Shown here piece after piece: positions 1-5,332 of a stretch of 6,773 nucleotides of DNA. The DNA comes from Acidobacteriota bacterium (GTDB lineage: Bacteria > Actinomycetota > Actinomycetes > Actinomycetales > Micrococcaceae). The notes beneath the pieces are model-generated. The model saw only the letters and a list, made by a program, of their open reading frames with translations, had not been told where the DNA came from and did no database searches. Both the position numbers and the translations under genes were made by a program. The first letter of the stretch is position 1. Every line of letters starts with the position of its first letter. The stretch covers positions 1 through 6,773 of the forward strand of contig JABBNV010000150.1 of NCBI GenBank assembly GCA_019352125.1, given 5' to 3'.

Positions 1-369
1 CTGCGCATAGGCCATCTGCGTCGGCTCGTCGTCATGCTCCAACATGGCTGCCTCAGCGGCGTCCACTGCCAGGCCGGCACGGCGCACATCCGGTGCGGCG
101 ACGCTCAACAGCAGGTCCCGGACGGTGCTTTCATCGCGCACCTGGCCAACAAACTGACGCATCACGCCCAGGTTGCCGGACTTGGTCACCACGCCCTCAT
201 CCGCTGAGATATCACCGGAAATGATCCGCAACAGGGTGGTCTTGCCCGTGCCGTTGGGGCCAATCAGCGCAGTCTTGGCGCCGTCGGCCACCCGGAAGGA
301 CACGGAGTTGAGCAGTTGCCTGCCGTCGGAGAGGAAATAGTCAATGTTTGCAACGTCAATATGGCCCAC
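1..369 (-). CDS. ABC-F family ATPase, N-terminal part (cut by window edge)
   Basis: This is the first 123 codons of a soluble tandem-ABC (ABC-F) protein; the rest lies left of the window. Seen: Walker A GPNGTGKT at residues 37-44, a Q-loop Gln at about residue 72 (VMRQF), and a D-E-G motif after the first helix. No membrane segment is visible. The ending HDDEPTQMAYAQ looks like the helical region that follows the first Q-loop in actinobacterial ABC-F proteins. The chosen start is GTG at 369, because GGGAGG lies 8 nt upstream and the homology-like sequence begins at once (GHIDVANIDYFLSDGRQLL). The ATG at 377 is out of frame. Known for the family: ABC-F proteins bind ribosomes and modulate translation, and some protect against antibiotics. 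Which role applies cannot be read from the N-terminus. The second ABC domain, signature and linker are outside the window. Confidence 0.9.
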   Translation of the reverse strand, partial: MGHIDVANIDYFLSDGRQLLNSVSFRVADGAKTALIGPNGTGKTTLLRIISGDISADEGVVTKSGNLGVMRQFVGQVRDESTVRDLLLSVAAPDVRRAGLAVDAAEAAMLEHDDEPTQMAYAQ

Positions 370-392
370 CCACCCATCCTCCCACGCTGCGC

Positions 393-440
393 ATGTCCCT
401 TTTTTCAGCGCTCCGGTGGACATATTGGTGTTATGTCCAC
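393..440. promoter_or_regulatory. Inverted repeat plus third half-site upstream of the ABC-F gene (candidate operator)
   Basis: A perfect inverted repeat, GTGGACATA at 416-424 and TATGTCCAC at 432-440, has 9-bp arms and a 7-nt spacer. A further ATGTCC half-site lies at 393-398, exactly 40 bp (about four helical turns) from the ATGTCC at 433-438. The group sits 24-71 bp upstream of the ABC-F GTG. This arrangement is typical of a repressor or activator operator. The central repeat could also fold as a 9-bp RNA stem ending the upstream NlpC/P60 transcript, but no U-tract follows on the minus strand. I found no convincing -35/-10 pair for the ABC-F gene here. Confidence 0.4.
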
Positions 441-450
441 GGGGGGTGCA

Positions 451-474
451 CTCCGATGGGCATGCGCCCCGGAG
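451..474 (-). terminator. GC-rich hairpin downstream of the NlpC/P60 gene (possible terminator)
   Basis: On the minus strand, CTCCG GGGC, a GCAT loop, GCCC, a 2-nt AT bulge and CGGAG form a stem of nine pairs. It begins 29 nt after the stop of the NlpC/P60 gene at 504. No run of T follows, so it is not a classical intrinsic terminator. Actinobacteria often use U-poor hairpins, so a terminator or mRNA-stabilising role is reasonable but unproven. Confidence 0.35.
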
Positions 475-503
475 GGTGGGGTGAAGGGGAGGAGGCGTGG
501 GTG

Positions 504-1865
504 CTAGGAGGTATACAGCTGGTTGCCCTGGGTTAGCCAGCCCTTGGGGGCAGCGCCACCCACAGGAACGAGCCACGCTTTGGTGAGCTCTGACTGTGGC
601 GCCAGCTGGATACCGTAGGCCGAAAATTCCGCCACCGTTGCCGTCTGCGCCGTCAGAATTGCCGTCGTGGCAGTTACCGCAGGCACCGCACCAGAAACTG
701 GAGCCGCTGCGGCGGCCGACGAATCAAGGCAGAGCAGCCAGATCTGAGTTCCGGAGCTATTTTTGGCCACGAAATAGCTGCGCCCACCCCTATTGGCCAG
801 AAGCCGAGTGCTAGCTGGATCCACGTCCTGAGACAGCGAGGCGTTGACCTTGTCCCCCGCCATCTGGGGTTGAGCCAGCACGGGAACCAGTGAGTTCAAG
901 GAGGTCTCCGCGGGCGGTTCCGTAGGCGTGGGCGGATCCGTCACAGGAGGGGAAGTCACGGGCGGTGATTCCGGTGCCGTGGACTCAGGGGGTGTGATCA
1001 CGGGAGGCGTGGTCTCCGGAGGTGGAGCGGGTTCGGTGATAGGGGCCTCGGAGGACGACGACGGTGCGGAGTCCTGCGGACCCGTGGACGCCGGGGAACT
1101 TGGCTGAGCGGAAGGAGAAACTGCCGCGACAGGAGCAGCAGGCGGGCTGGTCACGGCACCACCGGGCTGCGGGGTTACCGGATTTGGCGGTACGGCTGCA
1201 CTGGTGGAATCGGAAGCCAAGGTGAAGTACTGCGTGGAGTTTTCCCGCTCGGTGTCCGCCACAGGAAGCAACACAGTTCCCACCGTGGGGTTAAGCGCGC
1301 TGATCATCATGCCGCCGCCCAGATAGATGCCCACGTGGGCCCAGTGGCGCGGACCATCCGCGTTTTGTACCACCAAATCGCCTGGTAGCGGGGTGGTGGT
1401 TTGGCGCATAGCCAGCCACTGTTCTGTCCTGGGCAAACTAATTCCGGCCTTGCGATAGGCCCATTGAGCAAACCCTGAGCAGTCCCAACCCTGTGCAAAA
1501 CTGGTGCCACCCCATACGTACGCATGGCCCAGACCCAGACGTGCGGCCGTCAGAATGGCCTGGCGAGTCGATCCGGAGAGCGTGTCCACCTCCGTGGCGG
1601 GGGTGATCGTCAGCGGATCGGTGACTCCCAAGAGGGTGGTCCCGGAGGTCACATAGGGCAGTGCACTATTGAAGGAAAGGTGCACATCGGAACTGGCCAG
1701 CACAGCGGCAACCGGATTCGCCACCGGTGCGGAAGAGTTCCTGTCCACTTGCACAGAGTGCTGCTGGGCTATCGAGCCAACAGTGGTCAGGCCAACGGTG
1801 ATGACGGCCGCGCACGCTATCGTGCGGGCAATCCTCGCAAGACTGGCATCAGCCAGTGAGTACAT
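504..1865 (-). CDS. Exported NlpC/P60 family peptidoglycan hydrolase with Pro/Ser/Thr linker and extra C-terminal domain
   Basis: This is a 453-residue secreted or membrane-anchored cysteine peptidase of the NlpC/P60 family, whose members cleave peptide stems in peptidoglycan. In order: Arg-flanked hydrophobic segment at about 14-32, with SIA/Q near 33 as a possible signal-peptidase site; a spacer; the NlpC/P60 domain at about 100-205; a Pro/Ser/Thr-rich linker at about 222-322; and a 130-residue C-terminal region (about 323-453). Catalytic Cys129 lies in WDCSGFAQWAY, GDLV follows at 162-165, and His177 is in HWAHVGIYLG. The third catalytic position, 12 residues after the His, is Ser189 rather than the usual His, Asn, Gln or Glu. 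The C-terminal region (RLLANRGGRSYFV, WLLCL, EFSAYGIQL, AWLVP) resembles a small domain found at the ends of actinobacterial secreted proteins, but I cannot name it. ATG 1865 is supported by AGGAAGG 8 nt upstream. It lies 118 bp downstream of the response regulator on the same strand. Confidence 0.88.
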   Translation of the reverse strand: MYSLADASLARIARTIACAAVITVGLTTVGSIAQQHSVQVDRNSSAPVANPVAAVLASSDVHLSFNSALPYVTSGTTLLGVTDPLTITPATEVDTLSGSTRQAILTAARLGLGHAYVWGGTSFAQGWDCSGFAQWAYRKAGISLPRTEQWLAMRQTTTPLPGDLVVQNADGPRHWAHVGIYLGGGMMISALNPTVGTVLLPVADTERENSTQYFTLASDSTSAAVPPNPVTPQPGGAVTSPPAAPVAAVSPSAQPSSPASTGPQDSAPSSSSEAPITEPAPPPETTPPVITPPESTAPESPPVTSPPVTDPPTPTEPPAETSLNSLVPVLAQPQMAGDKVNASLSQDVDPASTRLLANRGGRSYFVAKNSSGTQIWLLCLDSSAAAAAPVSGAVPAVTATTAILTAQTATVAEFSAYGIQLAPQSELTKAWLVPVGGAAPKGWLTQGNQLYTS

Positions 1866-1903
1866 TACCGGGGCCTTCCTAGGGCGAATTGGACACAGTA
1901 CTG

Positions 1904-1935
1904 AGCCTACGCCCTGGGCGCGGCCAGTTCCACAA
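1904..1935 (-). promoter_or_regulatory. Candidate promoter of the NlpC/P60 gene
   Basis: A -10-like TAGGCT (TANNNT class) occupies 1909-1904 on the minus strand. Two -35 choices exist: TGGAAC at 1932-1927 (17-nt spacer) or TTGTGG at 1935-1930 (20-nt spacer). A third reading is an ECF-type promoter, GGAAC at 1931-1927 with GTAGG 16 nt downstream. Each places the transcript start near 1898, about 33 nt before ATG 1865. All matches are partial. The site also implies that the NlpC/P60 gene can be expressed apart from the regulator operon. Confidence 0.3.
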
Positions 1936-1983
1936 AACTGAGTAGAGCGCTGCTGGGGACTAAAGATTGTCAGGGGGTGCGGA

Positions 1984-2637
1984 TCACCCGCCCGCAGAGC
2001 GGATGATCCGTTTCTTGGTTGCTACCGAGATGGCAGCGGTGCGGTTATCTACACCCAACTTTGTATAAATATGCACCAAGTGCGTCTTGACTGTCGCTTC
2101 AGAAATGAAGAGCTGCTTTGCGATGCCCTTATTGGTCATCCCCTTGGCCAGCAGTTCCAGCAGCTGCACCTCCCGTGCGGACAGCGCCGGTTCTGGGTTG
2201 CGAATGCGGCCCATGAGCCTGGCTGCTACCTCTGGTGCCAGGGCAGTCTGGCCAGCGGCAGCGGAGAGCACGGCCTGGCGAATCTGCTCTGGCGGTGCGT
2301 CCTTGAGCATGTAGCCACTCGCCCCGGCTTCTACCGCGGCCAAAATATCCGCGTCCGTGTCATAGGTGGTGAGGATCAGCACTGGCGGTGGGGCATTCAA
2401 TTGGCGGAGCTTGCCCGTGGCCGTCACTCCGTCCATTCCTGCCCCCATTTGCAGGTCCATCAATACAACATCAACGGGTTCGCCCAGCAGCCGCAGGCGA
2501 TCGACTTCGCGCAGGGCAGCCGCCCCATCAGCGGCCTCTGCGATAACGTCAATGCCCTCAAAATCGCTGAGCATGGCGCGTAATCCGGCACGGACCACGG
2601 GGTGATCATCCACTAGCAGTACAGAAATTCCACTCAT
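1984..2637 (-). CDS. NarL/LuxR-family response regulator
   Basis: This is a 217-residue cytoplasmic transcription factor, full length for the NarL class. Receiver domain (about 4-122): acidic pocket D10/D11, phosphoacceptor D61 in VLMDLQM, switch threonine T90 or T91 in LILTTYD, and K112 in MLKDA. LuxR-type HTH at about 152-212: LSAREVQLLELLAKG, then the recognition helix SEATVKTHLVHIYTKL. All residues needed for phosphorylation-dependent DNA binding are present. The start ATG 2637 overlaps the kinase stop in TGATG and has AAGGAG 5 nt upstream, so the two genes are translationally coupled. The kinase encoded just upstream is the expected phosphodonor. A target site is proposed at 4002-4033, upstream of the kinase gene. 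The regulon cannot be read from the protein. Confidence 0.95.
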   Translation of the reverse strand: MSGISVLLVDDHPVVRAGLRAMLSDFEGIDVIAEAADGAAALREVDRLRLLGEPVDVVLMDLQMGAGMDGVTATGKLRQLNAPPPVLILTTYDTDADILAAVEAGASGYMLKDAPPEQIRQAVLSAAAGQTALAPEVAARLMGRIRNPEPALSAREVQLLELLAKGMTNKGIAKQLFISEATVKTHLVHIYTKLGVDNRTAAISVATKKRIIRSAGG

Positions 2638-3962
2638 CAGTTCTCCTTGTGCGCCTCACTGATCAACTTGCTGGTCAGTTCACTGCGCGGTTCACTCATC
2701 GGTTTACTGCTCAGCGGCAACCGCACTGCCACCACAGTCCCTTCGCCCGGCGAAGATTCCACCGCCAAGGATCCGCCCAGGGCACTCACCCGTTCGGTGA
2801 GTGAGACCAAGCCAAAGCCAGAACCATCCGTTCGCTGCGCCAGATCCTCGGCCAGCTTCTCGGGGGCAAACCCCACGCCGTCGTCAAAAATATCCATGGT
2901 CACTTCCGTATCCAAAAACCCCAAGGTGACGACGGCGTTCTTGGCTTTGGCGTGTGCCCACACGTTACCCAGCGAGGACTGCGCCGCCCGCAGGAGCGCG
3001 GTGCTAAACGGCTGCGACAGCTCCATGGGCCGGCCCTCCAGAGCAAATCGGCACCGCAGCGAAACACCACGGGCAGCAGCTTCCACCTCCGTTTTTTCGC
3101 AGAGCCGGTTCAGGCTGTCCGCCAGGGAGCCTTCACTCAGTCGCGGTGAGGCCAGCCCGCGCACAAAGTTTCGAGCCTCAGTGAGGTTGTCCGCGGCGGT
3201 TTGCTGCACCATCGCCAAGCGAGACCGCGCAGTAGCCAGTTCACCCGTCTCCAGCGATTTCGCCGCCGCCCGGGAGACCAGCACAATGGATGAAAATCCC
3301 TGCGCCAACGTGTCATGAATTTCCCTGGCCAGACGTTCGCGCTCGGCCAGGACGCCGGCGTCATGCTGGGACGCTGCCAGTTCCGCCCGAGTGCGTCGCA
3401 ACTCATCCGCCACGCGCCGCTGATTAACGCCCTCCTGGTACAGGGCCAGATATGCCAACCCTGTAACTACCGAAAATGCCGCACCCACAATGGGGCCCAG
3501 CACAATCGCCAGGGACGGCACGGCGGAGCCGGAGGCTTGCCACTGGGCCACAATGACAGCTACCGTCATGGCCACAATGGTGAGCAGGGCAAGCGGTCGC
3601 CGCAATAGGTGTACGTGCAGGAAAAAGAGCGGGAACGCCACCCAGGAGAATTCGGCAGAGCCCCACAGCAGCAGTAGCCACAGTAGGGTCACCAGGCCCA
3701 GCCACAACAGGGCATAGCGATTGGGGTTGAACCCGATCTGATGCGTGGAAAACCGCTTCTCCAGCACCGTGCCCGCCAGATACACACCCGCCAAGAGAAC
3801 GGCCAGTGCCAGCCACCAATAGCGGGTGCTAATGCCGGTGCTGAAGAGCAGGCGAACTATGGCCAGCAGCAACAGGGCAGCAAATGAGACGTGCAATGCC
3901 ACACGTAGAAACCGCAATACCACTGCGCTGGAGGTGCCCGTCGAGGCCTTGGTGGCAGACAT
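2637..3962 (-). CDS. HisKA_3-type sensor histidine kinase with multi-pass membrane sensor
   Basis: This 441-residue kinase autophosphorylates and passes the phosphate to the response regulator encoded next. Residues 18-174 contain about six hydrophobic segments with short loops and no large outside domain, so sensing is probably in or near the membrane. A coiled coil (about 178-207) leads to the H-box RLAREIHDTLAQ with phosphoacceptor His216. The D and Q of HDTLAQ fit the DxxxQ phosphatase motif of NarX-like kinases. The ATPase domain has N-box Asn333, DDGVGF at 360-365 and GSGFGL at 380-385. In the N-box the usual QEAL is QSSL, so the conserved Glu is Ser329. The tail ends in five tetrapeptide repeats (see the repeat entry). 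An in-frame TTG at 4025 would add 21 residues, but has no properly spaced Shine-Dalgarno and would run through the inverted repeat. ATG 3962 lies 7 nt after a -10 hexamer and is preferred. Confidence 0.93.
   Translation of the reverse strand: MSATKASTGTSSAVVLRFLRVALHVSFAALLLLAIVRLLFSTGISTRYWWLALAVLLAGVYLAGTVLEKRFSTHQIGFNPNRYALLWLGLVTLLWLLLLWGSAEFSWVAFPLFFLHVHLLRRPLALLTIVAMTVAVIVAQWQASGSAVPSLAIVLGPIVGAAFSVVTGLAYLALYQEGVNQRRVADELRRTRAELAASQHDAGVLAERERLAREIHDTLAQGFSSIVLVSRAAAKSLETGELATARSRLAMVQQTAADNLTEARNFVRGLASPRLSEGSLADSLNRLCEKTEVEAAARGVSLRCRFALEGRPMELSQPFSTALLRAAQSSLGNVWAHAKAKNAVVTLGFLDTEVTMDIFDDGVGFAPEKLAEDLAQRTDGSGFGLVSLTERVSALGGSLAVESSPGEGTVVAVRLPLSSKPMSEPRSELTSKLISEAHKEN
2652..2711 (-). 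repeat. Five tandem 12-bp units in the 3' end of the kinase gene
   Basis: Read on the minus strand from 2711, the units are AGCAGTAAACCG, ATGAGTGAACCG, CGCAGTGAACTG, ACCAGCAAGTTG and ATCAGTGAGGCG. They share a core close to AGTGAA. They encode SSKP, MSEP, RSEL, TSKL and ISEA, that is xS(E/K)x five times, just after the last strand of the ATPase domain (AVRLPL). The period is a multiple of three, so copy-number changes would keep the frame. The function is unknown. It could be a neutral low-complexity tail. Confidence 0.75.
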
Positions 3963-3969
3963 GCCACCA

Positions 3970-4001
3970 AGCCTAGTGCGTGAAGGCAAGCGCGGAGTCA
4001 A
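3970..4001 (-). promoter_or_regulatory. Candidate promoter of the kinase-regulator operon (leaderless)
   Basis: On the minus strand TTGACT (4001-3996) and TAGGCT (3975-3970) are separated by 20 nt, longer than the usual 17-18. The -10 hexamer fits TANNNT, the actinobacterial consensus. It lies 7 nt upstream of ATG 3962, so transcription would begin at or next to the A of the start codon. No Shine-Dalgarno is seen there, which agrees with a leaderless mRNA. The weak spacing suggests a promoter that needs an activator, and an inverted repeat abuts the -35. Confidence 0.45.
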
Positions 4002-4033
4002 CCAAATGGTTGAGCAGCGAATCAACCCTTTGG
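4002..4033. promoter_or_regulatory. 12+12 bp inverted repeat between the divergent operons (candidate response-regulator operator)
   Basis: CCAAATGGTTGA (4002-4013) and TCAACCCTTTGG (4022-4033) are inverted repeats that pair at 11 of 12 positions across an 8-nt spacer. The half-site centres are 20 bp apart, two helical turns, as expected for a dimer binding one DNA face. The right boundary of the kinase -35 (4001) touches the repeat, whose centre is about 55 bp upstream of the proposed kinase transcript start. It is also 105 bp upstream of the permease GTG. The neighbouring NarL-type regulator is the natural candidate binder. This is an inference from position and symmetry only. Confidence 0.6.
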
Positions 4034-4138
4034 CCAGCGCTATTCATCCACCTTCACGATTCTCTGCCGGTGCGTCCGCGGGAAAGTTAGATCACTGGCA
4101 ATTACCGCCACGTTGACCGTAAAAGAAGGAAGTTTGCC

Positions 4139-5239
4139 GTGTTTCTCGCCATCCGAGACATCCGCTTCGCCAAGGGCCGTTTTGCCCTGATGGGTGGGGT
4201 AGTTGCCCTGATCACCGTGCTGCTGGTGATGCTCTCCGGTCTCACTGCAGGGCTTGCCAACCAGTCCACCTCGGCCATTGCGGATTTGACAGCGAACCAG
4301 CTGGCCTTTGGTGCCCCGGCCGGTAATGACCCCAAGGCCTCCTTTACGGAAAGTCAGGTCACCGCCAAGCAGTTGGCCACGTGGAAGCAAACCCACGGCG
4401 TTGCCACCGCTGACGCGCTGGGCATTTCGCAGACACGATTTCAGGCCACCGGCTCCAGCAGCGGCACCACCAACGTGGCTGTCTTTGGGCTGACGCCGGG
4501 AAGCACCTACGCGCCGTCAGAGCTTGCAGACAACACTGTGGTCATCGGCCAAACTGTAGCCAAGGAGCTTGGCATCAAGGTGGGTGACCACGCCAGCGTG
4601 GGTGGGACCGAGCTCACGGTCAGCGCCATTGTTGATGACCAGTGGTATTCCCACACCACCGTGGTGTGGACGTCCCTGAAGACGTGGCAATCCCTGGCTC
4701 ACCTGTCCGACGCGGGCTCCACCGAGCCGCCCATCGGCACCGCAATTGTGGCCACATATCGAGACGGCGAATCCGTTGATACCGCGGCCGCGAACAGCGC
4801 CGCACACACTACGTCCACCTCTGTTTCAGGATCCTTCCAGGCACTGGGTTCCTATAAGAGCGAGAATGGCTCACTGATGCTGATGCAGGCATTCCTCTAC
4901 GGCATCTCGGCGCTAGTGATTGTTGCCTTCCTGACAGTGTGGACGGTGCAGCGCACCCGGGACATCGCCGTGCTGAAGGCCATGGGCGGCTCCGCTGGGT
5001 ACGTTTTGCGGGACGCACTCAACCAGGCAGCCATCGTGTTGCTGGCCGGCGCTGCCACCGGAGGAATCGTGGGCATAGTGGGCGGTCTCTTTGCCGCCAA
5101 AGCCGCACCCTTCCTCCTCACGCCACTCACCACGGTGGTTCCGATCCTGGGCATCATTGCCCTGGGCCTGGCTGGCGCCACGTTAGCAGTCCGCCGGGTC
5201 ACCAAGATTGACCCGCTGATTGCCCTGGGCGGCAGCTAA
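4139..5239 (+). CDS. ABC transporter permease, MacB/FtsX type
   Basis: This 366-residue integral membrane protein has the MacB/FtsX topology: one N-terminal membrane segment (about 16-38), a large extracytoplasmic domain of about 210 residues (about 39-248), and three C-terminal segments (about 249-269, 295-319, 328-351). The sequence RTRDIAVLKAMGGS after the second segment is the typical cytoplasmic coupling region contacting the ATPase, and RRVTKIDPLIALGG is a typical ending of this class. Such permeases usually act as dimers with a separate ATPase, here the next gene, to extrude peptides, antibiotics or lipids, or to transmit mechanical signals. The substrate is unknown. GTG 4139 is chosen because GAAGGAAG lies about 7-8 nt upstream and membrane-protein sequence begins at once. 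No convincing plus-strand promoter was found at 4034-4138. The gene is divergent from the kinase operon, the usual setting of a regulated exporter. Confidence 0.92.
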   Translation: MFLAIRDIRFAKGRFALMGGVVALITVLLVMLSGLTAGLANQSTSAIADLTANQLAFGAPAGNDPKASFTESQVTAKQLATWKQTHGVATADALGISQTRFQATGSSSGTTNVAVFGLTPGSTYAPSELADNTVVIGQTVAKELGIKVGDHASVGGTELTVSAIVDDQWYSHTTVVWTSLKTWQSLAHLSDAGSTEPPIGTAIVATYRDGESVDTAAANSAAHTTSTSVSGSFQALGSYKSENGSLMLMQAFLYGISALVIVAFLTVWTVQRTRDIAVLKAMGGSAGYVLRDALNQAAIVLLAGAATGGIVGIVGGLFAAKAAPFLLTPLTTVVPILGIIALGLAGATLAVRRVTKIDPLIALGGS

Positions 5240-5260
5240 AGAAACAGAGCGGCAGCTAAA
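5229..5260 (+). repeat. Short direct repeat at the permease stop codon
   Basis: GCGGCAGCTAAA occurs at 5229-5240 and again at 5249-5260, a 20-bp period. The first copy contains the last codons and the TAA of the permease gene. The second copy lies just downstream and contains another TAA, out of frame. It looks like a small tandem duplication of the gene end. The rest of the 93-bp gap before the ATPase shows no hairpin or promoter that I can support, so the two genes are probably one transcript. Confidence 0.7.
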
Positions 5261-5332
5261 AACCTGCGGCGGTCAACACACACCCCATCATGACCAACAC
5301 GTTTACGCACCTTCACTGAAAGAAGAATCACC

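Noticed and set aside
316..536. Two short plus-strand frames (316-507 and 348-536) over the ABC-F start and its upstream region
   Set aside because: They start inside the antisense of the ABC-F gene, show no domain, and run through the inverted repeats. The ABC-F reading has Walker A and a good ribosome site.
2071..2583. A 170-codon plus-strand frame opposite the response regulator
   Set aside because: The opposite strand encodes an intact receiver and HTH. This frame has no domain and no convincing ribosome site.
2647..3318. A 223-codon open frame on the plus strand opposite the kinase gene
   Set aside because: It is antisense to a clearly coding kinase ATPase and H-box region. Its product is low-complexity Ser/Arg/Ala-rich with no recognisable domain, as expected for a shadow in high-GC DNA.
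3963..4025. A 21-residue N-terminal extension of the kinase from TTG 4025
   Set aside because: The purine run AAAGGG directly touches the TTG with no spacing, the added residues show no domain, and the segment overlaps a promoter-like sequence and the inverted repeat.
4064..4092. CTGCCG-17-TTAGAT as a promoter for the permease gene
   Set aside because: Only three of six bases match in each hexamer, no better than chance in this region, so it was not called.
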